Shown here: one piece after another, positions 1-8,752 of the stretch | How the letters are laid out: the number at the start of each line of letters is the position of its first letter | How positions within the stretch are numbered: the first letter of the stretch is position 1 | Origin: Methylocystis rosea SV97 | Lineage (GTDB): Bacteria > Pseudomonadota > Alphaproteobacteria > Rhizobiales > Beijerinckiaceae | Assembly: GCF_000372845.1 (NCBI RefSeq) | Contig: NZ_KB889963.1 | Location: 62,001 to 126,000 of the forward strand | Reading direction: 5' to 3' | DNA length: 64,000 nucleotides | Translations under genes and position numbers: made by a program | Notes under the pieces: generated by a model | Seen by the model: only the letters and a program-made list of their open reading frames with translations | Told to the model about the DNA's origin: nothing | The model's database searches: none

Positions 1-136
1 GACGTTCGGCGTCGGCGGCCGTGCGCACCGAACCGAAAACCAGGAAGCCCCTTTCGACGAGCAACTTGACGCAGGCTTCGCCGATGCCCGTTGATGCGCC
101 TGTAATGACGACGGCCCGCTTCGCGCCTTCGCTCAT
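1..136 (-). CDS. Short-chain dehydrogenase/reductase, N-terminal fragment (cut by window edge)
   Basis: The gene starts with ATG at 136 and runs off the left edge, so only about 45 residues are visible. They read VVITGASTGIGEACVKLL, the N-terminal Rossmann fold of the SDR family with the TGxxxGIG dinucleotide-binding motif. The protein is therefore an NAD(P)-dependent oxidoreductase; the substrate cannot be judged because the catalytic Ser-Tyr-Lys region lies outside the window. It is the last visible gene of the minus-strand group that begins with the polyketide synthase, and its ATG overlaps the TGA of a 16-codon reading frame (ATGA). A role in reducing a product of the PKS group is inference from position only. 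Confidence 0.85.
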   Translation of the reverse strand, partial: MSEGAKRAVVITGASTGIGEACVKLLVERGFLVFGSVRTAADAER

Positions 137-183
137 GCGGAAATCCCCTGCGCTTCGAGCAGCCGCGTCAGGGCTTCGCTCAT
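133..183 (-). other. 16-codon reading frame coupled to both neighbours
   Basis: A short frame reads MSEALTRLLEAQGISA. Its ATG overlaps the TGA of the deacetylase gene (ATGA at 180-183), and its own TGA overlaps the ATG of the SDR gene (ATGA at 133-136). Such double overlap would let ribosomes re-initiate from gene to gene. It could be a real small peptide, a coupling device, or the remnant of a longer gene. No homology is recognised. Confidence 0.25.
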
Positions 184-1091
184 TGCGGCATCCCCTCGCT
201 CATCCGTCCGCCGCCCGGCGATGGTTGCGGACGGGCCTCGCTGAGCCGCGCGAGCCTTAATCCTCGCTCTTCCAGCATGTCCGGTAGACGCGGCGAGAGC
301 AGGAAGGCGAGCTCCTGCTCGCGGGTGACGGTCACCCAGTCTTGGGCCCTGAGCTCGTCGTCGACATGGCCGGGATGGCACATGACGAGATGGCGGCGCC
401 CCGGCGCGCGAAGATAGGTCTCGAAGGCGCGTGCGTAGTCCTTCCCCGGATCGAAAACCGAGTGGCCGGAGAAACCCTCATTGGTCACGAAGCCCTGACG
501 CAGCGCGGCGCGGCGAAAACCGGAAGACAGGCCCTGAACAGCAAGCGCCAGGGCGAGCGTTTTGGGCGCATGCGCGCCGCGCAGGACGATGCGATGGAGC
601 TCGTCGCCGGCGTCGCGCAGCCAAACCCGACCGGCGAGCCCTCGAGCCGCCAAGGCCTCGATCAACGCGTCGCGGACGCCCGGCAGCCCATGCATATGTT
701 GATGGCCGTCGACGTAATCCGGCTCTCGGCCCATCACCGTCTCGAAGCGGTCCAGCTGGCGATCGATCTCAGCGCGTATCTCAGCCAGGGGAAGCTTGCG
801 GCGCAGGGCGAGGCGGACGACGGTCGAGACCGGCGGAAAGCTCCCCTCCGAAGTGAAGGTCGGCATCGGTCCCAGCGGGCGGCCCAGCGTGAGGTTGAAA
901 TGCAGACCGACGTCTGCGTTCCGGCAGCGCCGGCGCAATTCGACCCCCATGGCGGGCCAGCGTGGGCCATTCACCAGGGCGGAGACCGCCGTCAGCCGGC
1001 CGGCGTCCAGCGCCTCGAGAATGCCGATGCTCACCCCGTAGGACAGGCCGTAATCGTCCGCACAGATCGCGACGATGTGGTCGTCGCTCAT
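180..1091 (-). CDS. YdjC/ChbG-family carbohydrate deacetylase (HpnK-like)
   Basis: A 303-residue protein of the YdjC/ChbG deacetylase family, metal-dependent enzymes that remove acetyl groups from N-acetylated sugars. The N-terminus reads IVAICADDYGLS, with the family's DD metal-binding pair near residues 10-11. Metal-site histidines appear in VGLHFNLT, DGHQHMHGLP and CHPGHVDD. The start is set at ATG 1091 because the family fold begins directly there; the frame stays open further upstream without homology. HpnK, a member used in hopanoid side-chain maturation, has a similar length. Here the neighbours are a PKS, a ketosynthase III and an SDR rather than other hpn genes, so a role in deacetylating a sugar head group of a PKS-derived lipid is equally possible. 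The C-terminal 15 residues look like a low-complexity extension. Confidence 0.85.
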   Translation of the reverse strand: MSDDHIVAICADDYGLSYGVSIGILEALDAGRLTAVSALVNGPRWPAMGVELRRRCRNADVGLHFNLTLGRPLGPMPTFTSEGSFPPVSTVVRLALRRKLPLAEIRAEIDRQLDRFETVMGREPDYVDGHQHMHGLPGVRDALIEALAARGLAGRVWLRDAGDELHRIVLRGAHAPKTLALALAVQGLSSGFRRAALRQGFVTNEGFSGHSVFDPGKDYARAFETYLRAPGRRHLVMCHPGHVDDELRAQDWVTVTREQELAFLLSPRLPDMLEERGLRLARLSEARPQPSPGGGRMSEGMPQ

Positions 1092-1302
1092 TTCTCCCGC
1101 CCTTCGACCGCGCGCGGCCGTTTGGAAAACAGTCGCCGGAACGAAGGACCGGGATCCCGGCGAATGAGAGAGGCGCGTCTCCACTCCGCAAGGACTCGTG
1201 ATCGACGCTGGCTGTTTGAGCAACGCGCCGCGATGCAGCAACCGACGCCATAGGCGCCGGTGACAGTGGCGGGCAATGTCTTGAGCATCATCGTGAGCTG
1301 CT

Positions 1303-2334
1303 TCAGTAGGTGAAGGAATATGCCGAAAATGACATGCCCGCACTGGCGACGACCGCGGCAAGCAGGTCTCCACGCGCGACACGTTGTTCTTCGATCGCGA
1401 AGGCCATGGCCGCCGGCACCGAGCAGGAAACGAGATTGCCGCAACGCGGATAGACGTTGGACACCAGATGCCGCAGCTTGAACAGATCGGCGAGGTCGTC
1501 GCCCGCCTTTTGCGACGCCGCGTGAGGGAAAATCGCGCGGAGCTTGTCCAAAGGCGGATTGAGATCTTGAAACACCTGGATGAGCTCGGGGCCCGCGGCC
1601 TCAAACAACTCGTAGCCGTAAGACGTAAACCGGTTGCCGTTCTTGCCGATGCGCTCAGTCTGGTTGCAATAGCCCTGAAAGCCGTTGACGGGGATCGTGC
1701 ACAGATCGGCGAGATCGGGCCGGGAGCGGAACTTGAACTTCCACTCGTTCGTCGGATCGGCTGAAAGGATGGTCGCCGTGGCCGCCTCGCCGATCGTGTA
1801 AGTCGGGAACGTCCAGGTCAACTCTCCCTCGTGCCGCAGGGCGAAATTGCCAAGCCGATTGCCGGTGACGCTGAACTCGGCATTGACGATCATCGCTCGC
1901 TTGCTGCTTCCGGACTGCAGGAAGTGATAGATGATCTGCGCCCCCCGCGACCAGCTGTTGCAGGCGTCCAGCACATCGAAGCAATGCGCATTCTTAAAGC
2001 CCAGCGCATGCGCCACGAGATACGCGCCAGCCGGCTCGATGAATCCGCGTCCGACGCCAACATAGACGAGCGTGTCGATGTCATCTTTGGTGCATTTCGC
2101 TTCTTCGAGCGCCGCGTCGATGGCGCCGGTCAAGACGCTCAACGGCGTTTCGTTTTCCTCAAGCGTGTAACGCGTCTGCGCGCCGCTGTAGGTCAGCCAG
2201 CTCTCGATTCTCTTTATCGCCGCGTCGAGATCGCCGTCATACGTCGCTTCGCTGCTTTCACGGACAATCTGAAGGATGTCTTCATTCGACAGCTTGCGCG
2301 ACGGCAAGGCGGCCTTCACGGCATCAATGCGCAT
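1303..2334 (-). CDS. 3-oxoacyl-ACP synthase III (FabH/KAS III-like)
   Basis: A 343-residue thiolase-fold condensing enzyme of the KAS III type. The active-site triad is visible: Cys in VLDACNSW (about residue 124), His in IFPHAASQ (about 270) and Asn in PRCGNLVS (about 299). Housekeeping FabH starts fatty acid synthesis from acetyl-CoA. This copy sits 55 bp downstream of a type I PKS on the same strand, and its sequence around the triad (DACNSW, GNLVSCSVPAAM) differs from the usual fabH wording, so it is more likely a dedicated pathway enzyme. It could prime the PKS, add a final chain, or release the product by condensation or ester formation, since the PKS has no thioesterase. Which one cannot be told from sequence. 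Confidence 0.85.
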   Translation of the reverse strand: MRIDAVKAALPSRKLSNEDILQIVRESSEATYDGDLDAAIKRIESWLTYSGAQTRYTLEENETPLSVLTGAIDAALEEAKCTKDDIDTLVYVGVGRGFIEPAGAYLVAHALGFKNAHCFDVLDACNSWSRGAQIIYHFLQSGSSKRAMIVNAEFSVTGNRLGNFALRHEGELTWTFPTYTIGEAATATILSADPTNEWKFKFRSRPDLADLCTIPVNGFQGYCNQTERIGKNGNRFTSYGYELFEAAGPELIQVFQDLNPPLDKLRAIFPHAASQKAGDDLADLFKLRHLVSNVYPRCGNLVSCSVPAAMAFAIEEQRVARGDLLAAVVASAGMSFSAYSFTY

Positions 2335-2389
2335 TTCTTATGTTCCTCGAACTCAGCAGGTGCAGATCTGATAGATTGGTCAGTCGCTT

Positions 2390-5300
2390 TCAGCCTAAAC
2401 GCTTCAGCAAATCTCGACCGAGCGACGCGACCGTTCGTCCCTTCATGAGCTCCATGAGAGAAACTTCGACGCCCAGCGTCGCTTTGACCGCGACCTGCAA
2501 TTCAACGGCCATCAACGAGTCGATGCCCATATCGGACAATTGAGCGTCTATGTCGATGCGATCGCAGGGGATGCGAAGAGTCTCTCCGACGACGCGACGA
2601 ACGATGCCGACAATGTGCTCGCCGCGCTGTTCCGGCTCAATCTGCGCCAGTTCAGCGCGGACGCGGTCGATGACGCTGTCGGACTCGTCGCGGGCCTCAC
2701 TGACAAGAGGCGCGAAGCGGGGAGCCGAACTCGCCGGATGGGTGGACGCCCACTTGGACCAGTCGACATCGACGTAGGCGAATTGCGCCGTCCCTTGAAG
2801 CAGAGATCCTTCTAGATCCTCGAGCGCCTCTGTGGAGGAAATCGGCTGGATGCCTGCCCGCGCGAGGTGCTGCGCAACCGTCTTGTCGCGCGTCAGCATT
2901 CCGACGTCGCCGATCGCGCCCCAATTGACGCTTTGACCGGGAAGGCCGAGCGTCTGCCGGTAGTGCGCGAGCATGTCGAGGAAGACGTTGGCCGCGACAT
3001 AGTTTCCTTGCCCAGGATTGCCGATGAGCGCCGAAATCGACGAAAAACACAGGAAGAAGTCCAGCGGCGCGTTGCGGGTCACTTGGTGCAGGTTCCAGGC
3101 GCCGACCGCCTTGGGGCGATAGACCGCATCGAACCGTTCGTCGGTGAGTCCAGAAAGCACGGTGTCATCCAACACAGCCGCCGAATGCACCACGCCGCGC
3201 AGCGGCGGAAGCTCGAGGTCGATCCGCGCCATCATCGCCGCCACGTCGGCTTCGACGCTGACGTCGGCGGCGACGCTCATGACGTTGACGCCTTGCGCTT
3301 CGAGCGCCGTCACCGCGCGTCGCGCCTCGCTGGAGGAGGCGCCGCTGCGGCTGACGAGGACCAGATTCTCCGCCCCTTGCTGCGCCAGCCAACGCGCAGC
3401 GTTCAGGCCGAAGCCGCTGAAGCCGCCGGTCACCATGTAGGAGGCTTTCGGCTGAATCAGCTTTTTCTCGACTTCCTCCGGCACGACTTCGACGCGCGCC
3501 GGGTCGCTGAAGGACAGGACGATTTTACCCGTCTGCTTTGATTGCGCCATGAACCGGAACGCGTCCGCGGCCTCGTGCAGCGGGAAGATGGTCACAGGCG
3601 TGGGGCGGAGATCGCCGTGCTCGAAACGGTCCCAGATCTGGGCGAGAAGCTCCCGAATCGCACTCGGCTGCTCGGCCATGAGTCGGTCGAGATCAATCGC
3701 TGCAAACAGGAGGTTCTTGTTGAAGGGCAGCAGCGGCAGGCGCGCGTTCTCGACGATGTCGCGCTTGCCGATCTCCACGAACCGTCCGAAGGGAGCCGTC
3801 ACCTCCAAGCTTTTGACCAGCGTCTCTCCCGCGATCGAGTTGAGGACGACGTCGACGCCCCGGCCGCCAGTCGACTTCAGGACGCCGTCGGCGAATTCGA
3901 GACTGCGCGAGTCGAAGACCTGCTCCACGCCCAGCGTGCGCAGATAGTCGCGTTTCGTCTCGCTTCCCGACGTGACGAAGATACGTGCGCCGATCGATTT
4001 CGCGACCTGGATCGCCGCGAGCCCCACGCCGCCGGCGGCGGCGTGAATGAGCACGGTTTCGCCAGCCTTCAGCCGTGCGATGTCATGCAGGGCGTAATAG
4101 GCCGTCATGAAGATGACGGGAACGCTGGCGGCCTCTTCAAACGTCAAGGAAGAAGGCTTGCGCATGGTGAGCAGGCGATCGACGGGAACGCGCACATGGG
4201 AGCTGAAGGAGCCTTTGAAGGAGCCCATCAACTCGTCGCCGACCTTATAGGCTGTCACCCCTTCGCCGACGGCGGTGACGACGCCCGCCGCCTCCATGCC
4301 GAGTTCCGCGCCGTGATAGGAGCCCTCTAGAGCCTTGGCGGGCAACATGCCCAGGACCTTCAGCACGTCCTTGAAGTTGAGCGCCGCGGCCTTGATTTCG
4401 ATTTCGATTTCGCCTGCGGCGGGAGCTGGCCGAGGAGCCTCCTCGAAGCGCAGGCTCTCGAGGCGGTTCTCGGCTCCGCGCGACAGGCGGAAGGCCTTTA
4501 CGGAGGTGGCGGAGACGGTGCGTGTCTCGGGCTCCTCCTCCTCCTGGCGGAGAGCGGCCGCCGGAACAAGCCGCTGCACGCGCCGCACATCGCCCCGCAA
4601 CGCGACCTCAGTCTCGGGATCGTCGCTGAGGATTTGCCGAGCGAGGAGACTGCAGCTCCCGTCAAGGGGATCGACGTCGACGGCGGTGCATCTCAATTGG
4701 GGATTTTCGCCGGCGATCGTGCGCGCCAGACCGATCAGCGCGGCGTGCGCCAGATTCACCGTCTGCGAACCAGGCAGGGGCTGCGCCAGCGACGTCACGA
4801 CGAACAGTCTGGGGGAGGCGTCGCCCGCGTCCCGGCCTTCGAGCGCTTGCGCAAGGCGCAGGAGGCGCTTGGATTCGCCAAGATCGCTCACCGCATCGTC
4901 CGCGCCCGGCGTCGATTCTCCCACAAAGACGATGGCGCGAAGCTGCGGGCTTTCGTCGATAAGCTTGCGCGCGGCGACGACGTCCGTCAGTGATTGCGCG
5001 TCCACCGTCCGAACTTTGGCGCCGACCTCTTCGAGCGCGGCCGCGAGTTCTTTGCAAGAGTCCGGATTTGCGGCGAAGAGCAGGCAATCTCCAGCCTGTT
5101 GATCGGTTTCGCTGAGCGGCTTGACCTCCCAGGCGAGCCCGTAGGATCGGCTTTCACGCCGCTCCTCTGGCGTGAGCTTCTTCGTGTGGAGCGCCTTGCA
5201 CCTGACGCCGCGGACTTCCGCCGCGATGCTGCCGTCCGCGCGATAGAGAATGAGGTCGCCTTCGAACCCGTCCGAGGACTGATTGGTCACGCGTCCGTGC

Positions 5301-8300
5301 GCCCAAAGCGGAGCGCCGCTTCCAGCATGAAAAACCACTCGACCCACCCCAGCCGGCAGATAGGTCGATTCCTGGAGGTTGCCCTGGCCGATCGCGCCCA
5401 CAAGGGTTTGGATGGCGCCGTCAAGGAGGGCTGGATGAAGCCGATAGGCCTCAAGCTCCTCAGATGGCCCTTGAATGACCTCCAGCTCCGCCAGTATCTC
5501 CGCGCCGTACCGCGTCAGATTGCGAATCGTGCGGAAGTGCGGACCATAGGACAGCCCGTGCGCAGCCAACCGATCATAAAGTTCGCCGACGTCGACCGAC
5601 TCCCCTATTCTCTCCTTCACCTCCGCCAACGACTCGGCTCCGGTGGGAGGCGGCGGCAAGGTAAGCACCCGGCCCATCGCGTGCAGCGTCCAAGAGTCGG
5701 TTTCGTCGTCCGTCTGGCCATAGATATGGAATTCCCTCGAGCTCCGATCGAAGGTCGCCCGAACAATCGGATCTTTGAGCGTCGGGAAGACGAGGGGTCT
5801 AAGGAAGGAAAGATCTTCGAGCGTGTAACTGGCCTGTCCGCCGTCAAGAAGCGACGCCAACGCCAGACCCTGCTCGATATAGCCGGCGGCCGGAAAGATG
5901 ATTGATCCCTCGATGACGTGATCGGCCAGATAGGAGATCGACGGCCTACCGAGATCATGCTCCCAGCTCGGCGTGGGCGACGACACCCGACTTCCCAACA
6001 GGGGGTGCTCCGTGCGGCCAAGTCGGTCGAGCGCGCCTGCGCTCGTCTCGTTCCAATAATATTCCCGCTGCCAGGGATACAAAGGCAGCTTCACGAAGCG
6101 CGCGCCGGCGGGAGAAAGCGCGCGCCAGTTCACGTCATAACCATTTACATAGAGCGCGCCGAGGGCGGCCAGCACTGTCGCGCGCTCGGGATGCTCACGG
6201 CGTAAGGTGGCGATCGAAACGCCGCCCGCTTCGCTGTTGCGGAGAACTTCCTTGATTGACGTCGAGAGCACAGGATGCGGGCCGACCTCAAGGAAGCCGC
6301 TCAGTCCATCGGCCACCATGGCGACCATCGCATCGGCGAACAGCACAGGCTCCCGCATATTGGCGCACCAATATTCGGCGTCCAAGTCGGGCCCTTCGAC
6401 GCGCCGACCGGTGACGGTGGAATAGAGCGTCGTGTGGGGCGTTTGCGGGCGAAGCCCGCGCAGGGACTCCCGCAGCTCGGGCTTCAGCTCCTCCATCTGG
6501 GGGCTGTGATAGGCCACCTCGACATCGAGGAATCGATTGAAGATTTCGTCCTTGGCGAGCTGCTCGGCGATTGACGCCAGCGCTTCGCCATCGCCAGCCA
6601 ACGTGACCGTTGACACGCTGTTGATCGCGGCGACCGAAACTGTATCCGGATAGGACTCCAGAATGCGGTCGGCCTGCTCTCTGTTGAGACCGGTGGCCAG
6701 CATGCGTCCCTTGCCGGCGGCCAGCTGCTGAAGTCGGCTGCGATGATAAGAGACAGCGACGGCGTCCTCGAGGCTGAGCGCCCCCGAGATATAGGCGGCG
6801 CTCACCTCGCCGACGCTGTGTCCGACCACCGCCGCCGGATAGACGCCCCAGGAACGGAGAAGTTCGGCCAAGGCGACCTGCACAACGAAATTTGCGGGTT
6901 GCGCGATACGAGTCTCTTTGACCCGTGAGCGGCTTTTGTCCTCGCGCATTTCCTCGAGGATGGAAAAGCCGGCGAGCGGGCGGAAGATCGCGTCGATCTC
7001 CTCCGCCGCCTTGCGGAAGACCGGTTCATTCTCGAGCAATTGCCGGCCCATGCCCCACCACTGGGGCCCCATGCCGGTAAACACGAAAACCGGTCGCGAT
7101 TCGGCTCGCCGAGCCGCCTTGCCCTGAATGACGTGGTCGCTATAGCCATGCGCGGCGAACTGCTCGAGCTCCGTCGCCATTTCGGCGGCCGAAGCGGCGA
7201 CGACGCTCAATCGGCACTCGTGGGCGGAACGTCGAATTCGCGCCGAATGGCAAATGTCCTCAAGCGCCGCACGTCTGCCGCGCGAGAGCATCTGCGCATA
7301 GGAGCGGGCAAGAATGGTCAGCACCTTGGGATCGCGGCCAGAAAGGGTGAGGATCTGCTCTCCCGCTGACCCATCCTTCTTCTCTTCCAACCGCGGATTC
7401 TCTGCGCGCTGAAGGACCACATGCGCGTTGGTGCCGCCAAAGCCGAAAGAATTGACTCCGCAATAGATGTCCTCATCGCCTTGCGAAAACGGCTCGAGGC
7501 TGGTCGGCAAGCGAATGCCGAGTTCCTGGAAGGGAATCTTCGGGTTGGGGTTCTGCAGGTTGGCTTGCGGCGGCACGGCCCCTCGATCAAGACAGAGCGC
7601 CGCCTTGATGAGACCGGCGACGCCCGCCGCCGCTTCGAGATGGCCGATCGTCGATTTCGCCGAACCGATCAGGCAGGCATCGTCAACCTCGCGGCCAGCG
7701 CCGATCGTGCGCCCGAGCACGCCGGCTTCGATGGGATCGCCCACCGGCGTCCCCGTGCCATGCGCCTCAACGTAGCGCACGTCGCTAAATGGCACGCCGC
7801 TTTGCGCGTAGACACGCCGAATCAGCGCCTCCTGCGCCGCAGCGCTTGGCATTGTGATGCCGTCGGTGCGCCCGTCCTGGTTGACGCCTGTGCCGCGTAT
7901 CGTCGCGTAGACATGATCGCCGTCGCGCATGGCGGCGGCATAGGGCTTAAGCAGGACCACCCCGGCGCCCTCGCCGCGCGCATAGCCATTGGCGCGTTCG
8001 TCGAAACTCTTGCAATAGCCGTCCGGCGCCAAGAAGTGGCCCTTGCCCATGATCATCGGATACTCGGGGCGCAACATGACGTTGACGCCGCCCGCCAGCG
8101 CCAAGGAAACGTGGCCACGCCAAATATCCTGGCAGGCGAGATGCACGGCCACGAGCGACGAGGAGCAGGCCGTGTCAACCGAAAGGCTTGGGCCGCGGAA
8201 GTCGAAAAAATAGGAAAGCCGATTCGACAGCAACGTCATCAGCGCGCCGGTGCCCGAATGGATGCTGATATTCTCCCGATTATGCGGGCTCAGCTGATCG

Positions 8301-8752
8301 AGCATGCTGTCGAGCGTGAAGCCGCCAATATAGACGCCTGTTTCGGAGCCCGCGAGCGTTTCCGGAACGACGCCAGCGTCCTCCAGAGATTCCCAGGCCA
8401 CCTCCATGAGCAGCCGCTGCTGCGGGTCTACATGGACCGCCTCCCGCGGCGATATATTGAAGAACGCAGCATCAAAGCGATGGACCGCCTCGTCGAGAAA
8501 GCCACCCTTGCGGGTGTAGATCTTGTTCGGTTTATCTGGGTTTTCGTTGAAGAATCGATCCATGCTCCAGCGGTCTTCCGGAACGTCGCGAATAGCCGGC
8601 CGGCCGGAGACGAGGAGGTCCCAATATGCGTCCGGGCTATTGGCTCCTCCAGGGAAGCGGCATCCCACTCCGATGATCGCGATCGGCTCCGACTCTCCGA
8701 CCTCGTCGCCGCGAAATCCCGAGTTCTGCAGGTTCGGATTGCGTTCGTCCAT
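2390..8752 (-). CDS. Type I highly reducing polyketide synthase, KS-AT-DH-ER-KR-ACP
   Basis: A single-module megasynthase of about 2120 residues. Order and landmarks: KS (about 22-450) with VDTACSSS, EAHGTGT and STIGHLEAA, giving the full Cys-His-His set; AT (about 550-870) with GHSVGE and the selectivity motif read as VAYHS, neither the usual malonyl HAFH nor methylmalonyl YASH; DH (about 930-1200) with HVIEGSIIFP and LLDGAIQ; a structural region; ER (about 1440-1750) with AAAGGVGLAA; KR (about 1780-1980) with TGGFSGFG and a GNYVAAN catalytic Tyr; ACP at the C-terminus with GIDSLMAVEL for phosphopantetheine. No methyltransferase and no thioesterase is seen. A fully reducing module without partners suggests iterative synthesis of a saturated chain. 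The start is set at ATG 8752, which has a weak AGAG ribosome site; an ATG at 8809 would add 19 residues. The KAS III, deacetylase and SDR genes follow on the same strand. Confidence 0.95.
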   Translation of the reverse strand: MDERNPNLQNSGFRGDEVGESEPIAIIGVGCRFPGGANSPDAYWDLLVSGRPAIRDVPEDRWSMDRFFNENPDKPNKIYTRKGGFLDEAVHRFDAAFFNISPREAVHVDPQQRLLMEVAWESLEDAGVVPETLAGSETGVYIGGFTLDSMLDQLSPHNRENISIHSGTGALMTLLSNRLSYFFDFRGPSLSVDTACSSSLVAVHLACQDIWRGHVSLALAGGVNVMLRPEYPMIMGKGHFLAPDGYCKSFDERANGYARGEGAGVVLLKPYAAAMRDGDHVYATIRGTGVNQDGRTDGITMPSAAAQEALIRRVYAQSGVPFSDVRYVEAHGTGTPVGDPIEAGVLGRTIGAGREVDDACLIGSAKSTIGHLEAAAGVAGLIKAALCLDRGAVPPQANLQNPNPKIPFQELGIRLPTSLEPFSQGDEDIYCGVNSFGFGGTNAHVVLQRAENPRLEEKKDGSAGEQILTLSGRDPKVLTILARSYAQMLSRGRRAALEDICHSARIRRSAHECRLSVVAASAAEMATELEQFAAHGYSDHVIQGKAARRAESRPVFVFTGMGPQWWGMGRQLLENEPVFRKAAEEIDAIFRPLAGFSILEEMREDKSRSRVKETRIAQPANFVVQVALAELLRSWGVYPAAVVGHSVGEVSAAYISGALSLEDAVAVSYHRSRLQQLAAGKGRMLATGLNREQADRILESYPDTVSVAAINSVSTVTLAGDGEALASIAEQLAKDEIFNRFLDVEVAYHSPQMEELKPELRESLRGLRPQTPHTTLYSTVTGRRVEGPDLDAEYWCANMREPVLFADAMVAMVADGLSGFLEVGPHPVLSTSIKEVLRNSEAGGVSIATLRREHPERATVLAALGALYVNGYDVNWRALSPAGARFVKLPLYPWQREYYWNETSAGALDRLGRTEHPLLGSRVSSPTPSWEHDLGRPSISYLADHVIEGSIIFPAAGYIEQGLALASLLDGGQASYTLEDLSFLRPLVFPTLKDPIVRATFDRSSREFHIYGQTDDETDSWTLHAMGRVLTLPPPPTGAESLAEVKERIGESVDVGELYDRLAAHGLSYGPHFRTIRNLTRYGAEILAELEVIQGPSEELEAYRLHPALLDGAIQTLVGAIGQGNLQESTYLPAGVGRVVFHAGSGAPLWAHGRVTNQSSDGFEGDLILYRADGSIAAEVRGVRCKALHTKKLTPEERRESRSYGLAWEVKPLSETDQQAGDCLLFAANPDSCKELAAALEEVGAKVRTVDAQSLTDVVAARKLIDESPQLRAIVFVGESTPGADDAVSDLGESKRLLRLAQALEGRDAGDASPRLFVVTSLAQPLPGSQTVNLAHAALIGLARTIAGENPQLRCTAVDVDPLDGSCSLLARQILSDDPETEVALRGDVRRVQRLVPAAALRQEEEEPETRTVSATSVKAFRLSRGAENRLESLRFEEAPRPAPAAGEIEIEIKAAALNFKDVLKVLGMLPAKALEGSYHGAELGMEAAGVVTAVGEGVTAYKVGDELMGSFKGSFSSHVRVPVDRLLTMRKPSSLTFEEAASVPVIFMTAYYALHDIARLKAGETVLIHAAAGGVGLAAIQVAKSIGARIFVTSGSETKRDYLRTLGVEQVFDSRSLEFADGVLKSTGGRGVDVVLNSIAGETLVKSLEVTAPFGRFVEIGKRDIVENARLPLLPFNKNLLFAAIDLDRLMAEQPSAIRELLAQIWDRFEHGDLRPTPVTIFPLHEAADAFRFMAQSKQTGKIVLSFSDPARVEVVPEEVEKKLIQPKASYMVTGGFSGFGLNAARWLAQQGAENLVLVSRSGASSSEARRAVTALEAQGVNVMSVAADVSVEADVAAMMARIDLELPPLRGVVHSAAVLDDTVLSGLTDERFDAVYRPKAVGAWNLHQVTRNAPLDFFLCFSSISALIGNPGQGNYVAANVFLDMLAHYRQTLGLPGQSVNWGAIGDVGMLTRDKTVAQHLARAGIQPISSTEALEDLEGSLLQGTAQFAYVDVDWSKWASTHPASSAPRFAPLVSEARDESDSVIDRVRAELAQIEPEQRGEHIVGIVRRVVGETLRIPCDRIDIDAQLSDMGIDSLMAVELQVAVKATLGVEVSLMELMKGRTVASLGRDLLKRLG

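Noticed and set aside
180-1091. Naming the deacetylase hpnK
   Set aside because: The family fits, but no other hopanoid gene is near and the PKS context points elsewhere, so only the family was assigned.
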